DNA of 64,000 nt from Hortaea werneckii (lineage: Eukaryota > Ascomycota > Dothideomycetes > Mycosphaerellales > Teratosphaeriaceae), in NCBI GenBank assembly GCA_037044905.1, contig JBAOKB010000174.1, positions 310,001 to 374,000 of the forward strand, in the 5' to 3' direction. This document shows, in pieces, positions 21,168-32,515 of this stretch. The stretch's first letter is position 1, and each line of letters opens with the position of its first letter. The translations under genes and the position numbers were made by a program. The notes below the pieces were generated by a model. It was not told where the DNA came from. It did no database searches and worked only from the letters and a program-made list of their open reading frames with translations.

Positions 21168-22126
21168 TTACTCCTCAATCGTCTTCACACACTCCCACCC
21201 GCCCTTCAACTTCTCCTTCCACAACGAAACCCGATTATCGCCGCCCGAAACCGCAGCACATTCCCCGCCTGGCTCCAACTCACCCGCCACACCACCACCT
21301 CGAAATTCAACTCCTCGCTCGTCCACTGGCCCGCGTCCCCGACCTCCCCGGCCGCCGGCAACGTCCAGATCCGCACCGTGTGGTCCTGGCTCGCCGACGC
21401 GATGTACTGCTTGCTCAGCGGCGTCGGCGACCAGCTGACGTCGCGCACCCAGTCCGAATGCCCCGCCAGCGTCGCCAGGTTGTCGTACCCGTTGGTCGTC
21501 GCGTTGTATTCCCAGAGTTTGACCAGGTTGTCGCTGCCGCCTGTGACGAACCTTCTCTGCAGACCACCGGAGGAGGAGGAGGAGTTCGGAGTTTGCGCGC
21601 TATTGGTGAGTGCACCCGGGAGAGTGGCCGGGGCCCACGACACCGCGTTCGCGCCTAGCCCGTGCGCGGGGAAGATGGCGTGCGAGAAGGTGTTGTTCTC
21701 GAAGGTCAGGACGCTGACGTTGCCGTCGGAGCTGGCGGCCGCGAGGTGGCAGCCGATGTCGGCGGGGCTCCATGCCACCAGGTTCACGCTCGCCGTGTGC
21801 AGCGTGAATTCGTAGATGCGCTGCCATTGGCCCCCCCCGGGGGCCGCGGCTTCTTTCCAGATCAGGATGCGCCCGTCGTAGGAGGAGGAGGCGAGGATGG
21901 TGCCGAATTTCGGGTGCGCCCAGCTTATGCACCATACGGCGCCTTCGTGGCCGGTTAGGGTGGCGGTCAAGCGGTGCGAGGCGGGGTTCGTGGAAGAGTC
22001 GATGTCGAAGATCTTGATGGTTTTGTCGGAGGAGCAGGTCGCGAGGCGCCGGGAGTAGTAGTCGAGGACGGCGTCGTGGATGGTGGAGTCGTGGGTGGAG
22101 GAGGAGAGGACTTGGGTTTGGGACAT
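21168..22126 (-). CDS. sec13: COPII coat / nuclear pore protein SEC13 (one-base frame break near C-terminus)
   Basis: WD40 beta-propeller subunit of the COPII outer coat (with SEC31) and of the Nup84 nuclear-pore complex. Starts MSQTQVLSSSTHDSTIHDAV and shows the expected repeats, e.g. YYSRRLATCSSDKTIKIFD, LTGHEGAVWCISWAHPKFG, LASSSYDGRILIWK and QDHTVRIWT. After VSWSQAGNVL the frame fails at 21251-21259 and resumes one base off as AVSGGDNRVSLWKEKL, ending CVKTIEE at 21168. That is the normal SEC13 terminus. Adding one base gives 320 codons exactly. No intron fits the break. As SEC13 is essential in yeast, an assembly indel is the likeliest explanation. Divergent from PEX20. Confidence 0.93.
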
Positions 22127-22793
22127 GGTGGGCTTTATTCTTTTCTTTCTCCCGCCCTTCTTTCGTTGTTCGTGGTCTTCGTTATTATTCGATTGGGAAG
22201 GGACTTATGTGGTTGTGTGAGAAGGGAGTGAGGTATAAGCCTAATCAATGGCAATGGTTGGAAGTAAGTACTAGTAGTTGATATGCCCCTGCCAGCTGCG
22301 TGTTTGGGGAAAGTTGAAAGTTGACGTACGTTGCCGCTCCCTAGCGTGGAAAGCTGTCCCTGACATGTGGCATTGACGGAATTTGGTAGCAATTGATTCG
22401 CATCTCCACCAATATTCATTGGCTCGGCTCTATTTGGTTGAGGGCCATCTGCAATTGGCGGTGGATTCCATCAAATACTTACCTATTCACGCTCCCCAAC
22501 TGCCCATGGAACCGAAAGCACCTCGGCTCACAACCTCGGCTCGGCCACTTTCTTTTGCCGTCATTCGGCGAACGAGAGGATGATGATGGTGCTGGCCCAG
22601 TACCTACTATGTACCTACTATGTACCTAGGTAGTTATTAGTCTGAAGAGCAACCCTGTGGTGCATGACCTGGTACATATAGACATGTCACTATATTCCCA
22701 TCCTTTCCTTCTTCTTTGCTAGACCGATATCCCTTGACACACATCGAATACCTTATCGCCGATAGAGAAGACACAATTACCTCTCAAGGTATC
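22127..22793. other. Divergent promoter SEC13 / PEX20
   Basis: 0.67 kb between divergent starts. Contains a tandem GTACCTACTAT repeat (about 22600-22629), about 165 bases before the PEX20 ATG. No gene. Confidence 0.6.
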
Positions 22794-24187
22794 ATGTCCG
22801 ACGCCCTCTGCGGGCCCTCCAACCCGCTCCAACAGTTCAAAGCCCAAACCTCCCTCGATCGCACCCTCCAACAGGACCGTCTTCGCTCTCAAGCCTCGCC
22901 GGCTCACCAGCAAGGCTTCCGCAGCCATGACCCCAACGCCGGCCTGCTCGACCCGGAATTCGAAGCTTTCCAGGCCGGACACCCTCCTCCACCCGAAGCC
23001 TTCCACCATGGACCCCCGCAGGCCTTTGCAGGACGGGGAGGCGGTGGCATGCACATGGGCATGGGCCCAGCAGCACCAGACTGGGCAGCGGACTTTCAGC
23101 GCATGAACCTATCATCTCCGCCGCCACCACCTGTCCAGCAGCAACACCAGCCAATGCCGCAGGGGAGCGGGTGGGCGCAGAGTTTCCAGCAGCATATCGC
23201 CCATCCGCTCCCCGTGCCCAATCCACTGCGAGTCCATCCCCCTTAGCTTTCCAGCAACGCGCAAGGTACGGGGCGGGATATGGCGGGATGGGATTTCAGA
23301 GCCAGTTCGCCCCTCAGCACCAACAGCCCATGTTCGGAGCGGGCATGCAGCAAGGGAAGGGGAAAGAAGCTGTCACGGATGAAATATTCGATGACGCTGC
23401 GTTCGAGCGGGCTTTTGAGCAGGCGCGTGATGACATGATGGATGAGAGGCAGGTCGGGCTGGAAGGTCTACAACACTCGACCGAGTACCGGCAGGACACA
23501 AGCGGAGAGCTGGTGGACCAGATCCAGCGGGAAAGAGAAATTCAAGAGCAGCTGCAGGAGATGCGGCCAGAGTTGAGTAAAGGGCTGCAGGATCCTGCAA
23601 TCCAAGAGGCGAATGCGCTAGAAGACCTTGCACAGCAACCGGAGCAGATGGAAGAAGAAAAGCAGGAGAATAAAGGACAAGACGACGATGCACTCGCTGC
23701 CACCGCCGAGGAACTCCTTAACAAAGTCGAACATAATAAGACAGATAAGTTCAAGAATAGCCAGTTCCTCGGCCTGATGAGGAAATTACGGGATCGCGAG
23801 GTGAAAGTTGAAGGGGATCAGATGGTCGAGACGACGGTCAGTCAGCCCAGCGTTACTACTACCACTTCTCCTTCTCAACCCATTCCCATCACCCGTTCAG
23901 CGGCGGGGAAGAATGCTTTTGCTGCTCCGCAGCAGGCCTCGCCTCTGAGCCAGAACATCTCGAGTTCTTCCATTCCGTACGCACTTGCTACGGGGATGAT
24001 GAAAGGCGAGGATTTCCTGCTGCAGGGTCACCGACCTCACCTGACGCCCCACGATTCGGGCTACCTCTCGCGAGGGGAAATGCAGGCCGCAGGAAATCAT
24101 TACGATGTAAACCTGCATACCTGTGGCGTGCCCGGGTGCAAGGTCGATCACTCGTTCGATCACTGGGAATCCCCTGCCGTTCACTAG
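22794..24187 (+). CDS. pex20: Peroxin 20 (PEX20), PTS2 co-receptor, one-base frame break
   Basis: Fungal co-receptor that, with PEX7, imports PTS2 proteins into peroxisomes. The N-terminus MSDALCGPSNPLQQF carries the conserved Cys used for redox or monoubiquitin-dependent recycling. WxxxF/Y-type motifs for PEX13/PEX14 binding are seen (PDWAADFQ, GWAQSFQQ). A long Gln/Glu-rich helical region follows (residues ~200-330), with KFKNSQFLGLMRKLRDREV, typical of PEX20/PEX5 PTS2-binding domains. The C-terminus is DHSFDHWESPAVH. The frame stops at 23244-23246 but resumes one base off from about 23190-23240. A lost C in the C-run 23210-23213 would repair it and yields 465 codons in register. No intron fits. 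Confidence 0.85.
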
Positions 24188-24281
24188 AGCCCCACCGCAC
24201 ATCTTTCCCTCTCCGCCAAAAAAAAAAAAAGACAAAATCAAAATCAAACCCCAGGCTAACAGGTAAGCTTCCGCAATTTAG

Positions 24282-25650
24282 CAACCTTCCACCGCTGCCG
24301 CAGCAACCTCCTCCTCCTCCTCGAACCACCCACTGAGCACGAGTCCTCTTAGCAAGTCCACCGCAACCAACACCACCAACCCTCCACTCTTCGACAACTC
24401 CGAACAGCGTCCCTACCCCATAAGCCCCTCCACCAACGCCCTGCACGGTCCCCGCGTCGACTCCCGGCCCTACGACCACTTCACCACGCTCCCCGCAGAC
24501 GCGCAGCAGGACGCCGATCTCCACCGTTTCTCCCCTACCGCGCAGCAACAACAACAACCACAACCACAAGACGGCCAAGCCGTCGTGGATCTGCTGAATG
24601 AACCCACCACATCATCGGCGGCGGGTGATGACCTAGGTACGTTGTTGCCCGAGGGCGCTCTCTTTGATGATTCCGGTTTCCCCGCTTTCGGCGAGCAGAG
24701 TATGGGCAACGGCGAGAATGACAGTCTGACGGAGATGTTGTACGGGCATGATGGGACGCTGAATGCGCCTGTGTCGTGGAAGAAGGAGGGGGGTCTGCTT
24801 AGAGGGAGAGACCAAGGAAAAAAAAAAAAAAAAAAAGGAAAGAAGAGAGAGAGAGGCAATGAAGCTTTAGGGTATGGGAAGGGGGAAGTTGAGGGATGGA
24901 GAGAGGGAGTGGAGTTGAGTGTGGTCTCTTGAGGCAAAACGTCCCTTCGGTTTTTGACCCTTGGCATTTTGCGATTTTTTCTTGTAGGAGGCGATTACTA
25001 CGATCCCGAACTCGCGGAGACGGCCGGACTCCCTGCTGAGCGGGGGAGGGGAGGAGAAGGAGACGAAGGAAGAAGAAGGGACGAGGGGGAGGGGAGAGAT
25101 GATGGCTCGTCGCGTTCTGAGGGCATCTTCTGGGAGCCGGCGTTCACTCTCTCCGCCGATCGTCGCGGCCGCTCATAAGAAAAGTGAAGAGGGCTGCGAG
25201 GATGTCATGCCCTCTTCCCTTCCTCCCTCTTCTTTCTCCTGCCTTCTTTCTCTATTCACCGCACACGGAGATAAAGAAAGTGAACACAGACCCTGGGAGA
25301 AGAATACAGGCTGACGAGCTTTTGGGGACGTTTTCCTTCTTGTGTATGACAATAGATCCCGAATTCATGATGACGAGCCCTTTCTACCAACCTTAAAAAG
25401 CCTTTGAAACACTAGGCAACGACCACAGCATGCAACCCTTGGGATTCAGCCTCGGCAAGATGATCTCCGTAGGGAGGAGAAATTGGACGGAGCTGTAGTG
25501 TAAGGGAAGAGGAACATGGAAAACTTGAAGCAGGATGGAAGAATGAGAGAATGTATATGAAATCCCTTATGAGTTAAAACAAGAAGGCGAGAGCCGGTTA
25601 TCCCGGCAAAAACCCTGGACGATCAAAATGAAATCAAATTCGGATCTTCC

Positions 25651-25703
<53 letters not shown>

Positions 25704-26232
25704 TTCGTTTTAATTTTCTTTTTTTAATGCAAAATAAGATTCCCAAATCAGACTGGAAAAGAAAGGGCTCAGAATCAATTAGCAAAAGCTGATCATTTTT
25801 CTCCATGAGAGTATGAAAACCCTGTCCTCCAATCTGGAAACCCGCTCGATTCATCTTGAGAAGAAGCTCTGAGACGACAGCAACCAAGAAGAAAGACTCG
25901 ATTCCTTCGTCCGCTGGACGGCATACATCGAGGACGCCTCGCGAGCGTGGTTTGGTGAGAGGGATTTCGATGGTATGATGCGCTGTCTTGCGACGCTTTT
26001 CGATGAAGTGAGGGAGGGTAGGAATCGGACTTTTGTGGTTGAGGGAGGGATGAGAGATTGGCTGGAGGCGGTGATGGGGATGTTGCAGCAGGTGGAGGGG
26101 AGGAAGGGAAGTGATGGTCTTTCTCATGGAGATGGAGAAGATGTTGAAAGGATACAGGAGGCGTGGCAGGGATTGTATGAGGTTTTCAAGGGGATGAGGA
26201 GGGAGATTGGGAGGATGAGTGAGGGACTTTGA
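24282..26232 (+). CDS. Unrecognised multi-exon protein locus (model incomplete)
   Basis: Four protein-like stretches on the + strand are not explained by neighbours. (a) 24282 to about 24780, beginning after a TTTAG acceptor: Ser/Thr/Asn/Gln-rich, with RPYDHFTTLPADAQQDADLH, QAVVDLLNEP and FPAFGEQSMGNGENDSL. (b) About 24991-25180 after TTGTAG: GDYYDPELAETAGLPAE then EGIFWEPAFTL. (c) About 25354-25498, interrupted by one stop: DPEFMMTSPFYQP and KAFETLGNDHSMQPLGFSLG. (d) About 25890-26232: SFVRWTAYIEDASRAWFGER then MMRCLATLFDEVREGRN, helical, ending GRMSEGL. No start codon is evident, so exon 1 may lie in or before the PEX20 tail. Family not recognised; no function proposed. Purine-rich runs and an A19 tract (24818-24836) fall between (a) and (b). 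Confidence 0.4.
25652..25700 (+). repeat. (AG)n microsatellite
   Basis: About 49 nt of uninterrupted AG dinucleotides, between protein-like segments (c) and (d) of the unrecognised locus. Confidence 0.97.
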
Positions 26233-27138
26233 CTTTGGAATATGGGGGAGGTTGTTGGTTCTTTATAGATGCTCATTTACGTTGCATACGGTATTCTACG
26301 GTTATCCTCATTTTGTTTGTGGCTGTCAGTAAGTTATGGGCTTGGGATGAGAGACATGTGACCATTGCAAGGAGATGTGGAGCCCAGTGAATGCGGTTGC
26401 AACCACGAGCAATGTCTTCCTGCACGTGCAAGCTACTTTCACTTTCATAACGTTCTTATCCATCTTCTTCTTGGTTTGGTCTGTTTCTTTTCCTGACTTC
26501 TTTTCTTTTCGGTCGACTTTTTTGTCTTTTTCTCCTCGCCGGCTGCACGACCCCGCAATCGTGGCCGATGCCAGTAAAGACGGCTGTTGAAAGCATTCAG
26601 GACAGGAAAGACGATCCTGATACGGGCGTGGTTAACGGCATACGTCATGCTTAACTTCCTAATGAGAGATAAACGAGCCCGAGGACAAAATGCTCCATTC
26701 ACGTATTGTTCCGATCCGATTGCGTAGCGACGATATCTTGAACCGCTTGAGGAAAGTGAACGCCCTCTTCCATATCTCCATATGTGCGTAGGCCGAAGCA
26801 GTAAGCGGGCAGCTACGGCCGAGCTTAAACAATGGCTTTCCGCAATACCCGATCATGAGTTCATGAGCCATACTTGAGTCAAAGGAACGCAGCTCTAAAA
26901 CGAGATTGAACATCACTTTCACGTCTCACAACCACAGCATCAGCTCTTAAGTACCTGCAAGAACTTGTAACCATCCTTCACCGGCTCTCCCAAGGACTCG
27001 GACCCAAAGACCGGTTGTGGAAACTGACATTGATCCCCGAAGAGAAGGATAAAAGTATCACACTCTAGGGACCTCCTGAGTAGAACACGAAACCACCGGA
27101 TTAAACGGAGAAGATACACGCAAGAACAATCAAAAAAA
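26233..27138. other. Intergenic region, 0.9 kb
   Basis: Upstream of the hydroxyacid dehydrogenase. T-rich segment near 26450-26530; no gene supported on either strand. Confidence 0.5.
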
Positions 27139-28319
27139 ATGGCCAAACCCAAAGTCCTCCTCCTAGGCAAAATCGACCACGCAACGCAGACCTGGGAGAA
27201 CCTCTCGGACATCGCCGACCTCATCCAGCCGCAATCGACAAACAGGGCGGATTTCATCGCAGAATGCAAGTCCGGCGGATTGGACGGCGTAGCAGCTTGC
27301 TACCGCACCTTCGCCAGCGCCAGCATCACGGGACCCTGGGACGAAGAGCTTATTGCCGCTCTACCGCGGTCTATGGTGGTTTGCGCGCACAACGGGGCCG
27401 GATACGACCAAATAGATGTCGCCGCGTGCTCGGCGCGGGATCCACCTCTACGGGTTGCGAACGTGCCTGTGGTCCCTGACGACGCGACGGCCGATACAGC
27501 GGTATTCCTGATCCTCGGGGCGTTACGGGGGTTTAACACTTCACTGTTCGCGGCGCGGGAAGGCAAATGGCGTGGACAGCCGCCGCCACCGCTCGGCCAT
27601 GACCCGCAGGGCAAGACGCTGGGGATCCTCGGTATGGGCGGCATTGGAGGAACATGATGCGCAAGTGTGAGGCGTTTGGGATGAAGGCGATTTATCACAA
27701 TCGGAAGAAGTTGAGCGCGGAGTTGGCGGGGGGTGCTGAGTACGTCGGGTTTGAGGAGTTGTTGGCGCGGTCGGATGTTTTGAGTTTGAATTTGCCACTG
27801 AATGTGAGTTTTTTACCTTGTTCATCCCCCTTCCTTCCTGTTTAACGGCAGCAAGAGAAAGGGGAGAAAGGCAGAACGGGCTGTTCCCCTTTCATCCCTC
27901 CCTTAACCTGGGACTGTTTCCCCTTTCTACCACCTACGACTTCCTTAAGAAGGTTCTAACACATTTCTCCCCCTCCCCAGAAAAACACCCGCCACATAAT
28001 CTCCACCCCCGAATTCGCCAAGATGAAACGCGGCATCATCATAATCAACACGGCACGAGGAGCAGTGATGGACGAATCCGCGCTCGTATCCGCGCTGGAG
28101 AGCGGACAAGTCGCGTCCGCCGGGCTGGATGTCTACGAAGAGGAGCCCAAGATCCACGAGGGCCTGCTGCGCAACCCGCACGTCATGCTGTTGCCGCATA
28201 TGGGCACCTGGAGCCAGGAGACCCAGGAGGACATGGAGAAGTGGTGTATTGGGAATATCCGGGCCGGGCTGGAGACGGGGAAGTTGAAGTCGCCGGTGCC
28301 GGAGCAGGCGGATTTGTAG
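27139..28319 (+). CDS. D-isomer-specific 2-hydroxyacid dehydrogenase (glyoxylate/hydroxypyruvate reductase type), one-base frame break
   Basis: NAD(P)-dependent reduction of a 2-oxoacid. Exons 27139-27803 and 27981-28319. The nucleotide-binding loop GMGGIG is followed by an apparent stop (TGA 27655-27657). Adding one base around 27646-27650 instead gives GIGRNMMRKCEAFGMKAIYH, the canonical continuation, and makes exon 1 exactly 222 codons so that exon 2 (113 codons) is in phase. Total 334 residues, normal. The catalytic Arg is in NTARGAVMDE, Glu in DVYEEEP and His in LLPHMGTWS. Fungal relatives include the glyoxylate reductase GOR1; the exact substrate is not certain. Likely an assembly indel rather than a true pseudogene, as all catalytic residues are intact. 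Confidence 0.88.
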
Positions 28320-28859
28320 AGGGAGTGTGGGAGAGAAGGAGGCAGGTTTTGGGGGGGAGGGGTTATTTTCTTTTCCCTTGTCCCTTTTTCCGTTGCCTTT
28401 TGGGGGCGGATGCTTCACGATGTTCAAATGTTTTCGGTCCTTTCTTGGGATGAGGGGATGAAAAACACCATGAAAATCTCACCGGTAGATAAGACGATAC
28501 AGAGTCTAGATTTTCATCGAGACATAGCAATCTTACACGCGGCCGGGTAAAGTCGACGCACCATATACAAAGTATTGGTATCTCTTGCAAAGCGCACAGA
28601 AAAATCAGACAAAGACAGCATAAAAGCCTATTGGCATTCCCATTCCCTCCTTTCCTGCCCATTTTGAGTGTCCACAAGGACTCGCTTGAACGTCAAGAAG
28701 AAGGAAAATTGCCACCCATGAGGAGGAAAGCGAGGTACAATCTCCCCAATTTTCCGCTCTTTACACCACCTATCGTACGAATTTCAGACCAGAGCTGGTG
28801 AAAAAGAAAAAAGAAAGGAAAATCGGAAAAATGAGAGGACCCTCCCTGGTCAAGGTTCT
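28320..28859. other. Convergent 3' intergenic region
   Basis: 0.54 kb between the dehydrogenase stop and the C-terminus of the Zn2Cys6 regulator on the opposite strand. T/G-rich; no gene. Confidence 0.5.
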
Positions 28860-30863
28860 TTACTGCTCCTTCAACAATACCCACCCCCGTAACGCCATAC
28901 CACAAACCCGTTGAATGACCTGCGTCGTGCCCTTCTGGCCCTCGGCTTCGACAAATGCATGCGCGACTTTCAGCTTATTCACCTCATCAGCCGGCTCATT
29001 AGTCGTGGCGATTAAAGGCCTCGCGGGATGGAAGTCCGGCATCCGTCCGCCGACGTGTCGACCGATGGCGATCGAATAGAGGACGTCGCGACTCTCGAGC
29101 ATGCCGAGGATGCCGCGCATGGCGGCTAGGGAGTCGGCGATGGATTTGAAGCCGTCTGGGTTGTTATCCGCAGCGCCGGGTGGTCGATCGTCGTGGGATG
29201 AGACGAAGCGACCAAGGTTGTGCCAGAAGAGCTGCTCGTTGTACTTTTGCGCATCGATTCCGGGTTTGGGTGAGATAGGGACACGGGTGGTGTCGAGGAA
29301 TTGACCTGTTAAGAGATTCTCCAAAGTGTCTACACGCGTACAGAGGTCCGGATTGGCGGTGAGATTGGCTCGCGGGAGGCTTGCGAGCTGCCAGACCAAG
29401 CGAGCTTCTAATGAGCGGAGCTGGTTGTCTATGTGAGGTTCGTCGGCGCGAGACCGGAATTGCTCGGTACACTGTAGAGTGAAGTCATGGATGGCCGGAG
29501 TTGCTTTGAGGTAGCCGAGACCATGTTTGGTGTACCAGTCCGTCTCCAACATCCGATCGAGTCCTGAGGCATAGTGGAACATGTAGAAGTCGGCGACCTC
29601 ACGTTGCTGGTCCTCAGATAATGACGCCGGCCTCTCCCGCCGGTCGAATTGAGGAGGCACACCATTGAGTGCGAAGAGATCTTCCATTGAGACCGGCTTC
29701 ACTGTAGCAAGTTAGAGCCCATCTTACAGACAGACGGTGGGCCAGATCACCTGCCTTTTCGCTCAGGCTGCAGTTGGGCGGGAGGTTGTGCCATGGTTAA
29801 CGATGAGGGGTTGCCGGTCGCTGGGGCTGGGTCCAGTGGCGGGTGGAATTGGCCCGGATTGGACGCTGTCGGAGGGTAACCTGGTGGCGAGCGGTATGTA
29901 CTCGATTGTGGCGATGGTGATGTCCCGGGCTGTGATGTCGCCGCGTCCGGTTTGGCTGCGAGAGTCGGATGCCCAGTCTGCTGTCGGAACTGCGAATCGA
30001 CCATAGTCAGCTAGTGAGATCGGGTGATGATGCGCGATGGACATCGACATACCACGGGGTCGTATCCAAGACAATCACGTTTGCTTTTGGTGCAGTTTTT
30101 ACACGTTGGCTGGCCTTCGTCGCACTGTTATTATTATTGCTCCATGTTAGCGGACCGCTCTTTTGACTCTCGCTTCGTGGTTTAGGCTGCTTCGCTTGTC
30201 GGTCGCGCCCGGCGCTCCAAATCCGAACGCGCCTTTTTGCGACCTCGCGCATTTGCGACCGCACCAAACCACCGTCCTCACCTCTCTCCCTCATGATTCA
30301 CTCACCTTTATCCGTCGCTTCCTGCAAGTCAAGCAACCCGTCTTCGTCCTCCTTTTGATCTCCTTCTTATGGCGACCGGCGGTGACGGTGCGCGAGTCCA
30401 CCGGCACCTGTGGGATCGGGTAGCGCATCATGCCATTTTGCCCATTCGGCGCGACATTCGGTGGCATGGGCATTGGTTGCATGCCGCCATTCTGATATGC
30501 TGCGTACGGAGGTGCTGGCACATAGGCAGCGGGGTGAGCACCATACTGCGGCTGCGCCGGAAGCGCGCCTTGGTGAATGGGAGGCAAAAGGCTCGGCGAC
30601 TGCATTGAGTTCTGACCGTTTGGCGAGGCGCGCGAAGGTTGCTGGCTGGCAGTCGGGCCGTAGTGATACGGTTGGGGTTGTGGTTGATGTTGATGTTGCG
30701 AGTGTGGTTGATGTTGATGTTGCTGTTGCTGTTGCTGCCCGTTCTCCATATCCTCGCTCGCCTTTCTCGTTTGCGCCAGAGGGGGAGAAGCAGCAGCGGC
30801 AGCGGCAGTAGTAGCAGTATTAGCAGCAGGCGAGGCAGACTCCCGGTTGACGAGCCCGTCCAT
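28860..30863 (-). CDS. Zn(2)Cys(6) transcription factor, Gln/His-rich N-terminus
   Basis: Nuclear DNA-binding regulator. Exons 30863-30306, 30124-30053, 29989-29755 and 29701-28860 give 568 residues. Residues 1-165 are low complexity with Gln/His runs. The zinc cluster is split by intron 1: CLTCRKRRIK | CDEGQPTCKNCTKSKRDC, spacing C-2-C-6-C-6-C-2-C-6-C, followed by LGYDPVFRQQ. A Pro/Ser/Gln linker leads to a mostly helical C-terminal region starting VKPVSMEDLFALNG, with no recognised enzymatic motif. Intron 3 fits only with a GC donor (AAAAG|GCAGGT) and TACAG acceptor; a GT donor three bases later is out of phase. Start at ATG 30863; the upstream in-frame GTG is ignored. Target genes unknown. 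Confidence 0.85.
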
Positions 30864-32515
30864 GGTGCTTTGCACGTCACAGGCAGCTGGGCAGCCTAGC
30901 GTCCAGCGGCAAAGCAGCCGAAGCCTGTCAATTTAGACGGGACGAATTAACGCGTGCAGGATGAACAGGCCCTGCAGAAGCGAGGGCGCAGGCGAGCAAA
31001 CGGCGGCAAGGATCGAGTATTGCTTCCGAACGCCGCCCAGGGTCGTGTACGGCACGCGGTGGGGATTGTTATTTACCCCACCACATGTTCATCTCCAGGT
31101 GTGATTGTAGGATGATTGACGGGAGCCTGAGCCTGAGCCTGTTCCTCTACACGCAGTATGGCGTTTCCAACGTGGCTGACCACTGGATCAAGGGACTGAC
31201 TGATACGTGATTTGCTGCCGGGTGGACAATGGATTGGATCAATTTCTCCGAGGCGAGTCTGACCACTATCATTTGGAAGAGGATGTCGAGCTCGCTCCCA
31301 CCAACAGGCAGGAGAGTTGGTTCAGATTCTAGAATGCGGCGCGCAGGCAATTGGATACCTACATAAGGTAGTACTACTTCCTACTGTAATCACGTACCGT
31401 AGCTTGCAGGCTGCAGGGCCGGAGCTCGGCGCTTCAACCCTAGCCCCAAGCTCGCTTAAGCGCGGGACCGAAGGGAACTAACTACTCCCAGCTTGCTGCT
31501 GATGCCCTGCATGTGTCGACCTTCCCTTTTCCCTCCACAATCTCGCCCATCGCCGAAACAGAACCCGGCCGTGCTGTGCCTCATCCCGATAGGAGGTCTC
31601 TCATCATGATCGAGGCCGAGACAGAGAGAGCGCATGCCGCACGCGAGCTTCATCAACCCGGCACTCATTGCCAAGCCCTATCGTCCGGTGAATGCAGCAA
31701 CCGTAGCTTTAGCCCGAGAGGCTAAACAGGTAATGCCGTCGCCTCCCGCGTACGCACGGGGTGGTTGTCTCCCCATCAATCAAAAACGATTGAGACGGGT
31801 TTCGGTCTTCGTCAGCCTGGGCTGGAGATATTGCCGTGTTGGGCTTATGAGAATTGCACAAAAAACGATAGCCACTATCATCTATTTCTCATTCATGATC
31901 CTGATGAGCAAGCAGTATTGCGGATATTAGCTGCTTTCAGTCTTGCGTTGTCTCCTCATCTCTTTAGCCGTTTAAGAGGAGAAACATAGATCGAACTCCT
32001 CCTTTCCCGTAAGTGTCTGCTTTTTCCCTCTCCATCAATCAGTCCCGCTTTTTCCTTCGAGGAGAGAACCAGCTCAGTATAGGTAAGTATAGATATCATT
32101 CCTATCCCTGATTGGACATCCACGTCACCTTCCTTTCTTGAACTTTCACAACCTATCGCCTGTTCATGTATTGTCTTCCAGCACAACACCTCCGGGCGGC
32201 CTTGCGACAGTCATGTGCGCTTTGCAGAGAAGAGACTCATAAGGTGATCAAGCCACTGCTAGGAGAGAACTTGCCTTCTCCCCCCTTGATCCTCAACACT
32301 TAGCATTCCGCAGACCGGTAGTCAAACAACAATCACATACGTATACAAGAAGTAGAGCGATTCCCTTCAATATCTAGCTTCATTAAACCCAAAAATACCT
32401 TCCAAGACCCTCCCCCGTGGTGTCTTCCACCCGATGTCCCTTTCTCCCTACCCAAAAAACGCCCAACCACACGACGGGCTTGTCATAACCTGTGCCAAAA
32501 AAGCGAAATTCTCCA
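30864..32515. other. Intergenic region, 1.65 kb
   Basis: Upstream of the first Zn2Cys6 gene and downstream of the second. Contains a GAGCCT triplication near 31123 and TACCTACATAAGGTA near 31357. ORFs up to 98 codons on + (31513-31930) were examined and look non-coding. No tRNA found. Confidence 0.5.

Noticed and set aside
21251..21259. Programmed ribosomal frameshift in SEC13
   Set aside because: No slippery heptamer or downstream structure is apparent, and the same one-base pattern affects many unrelated genes here.
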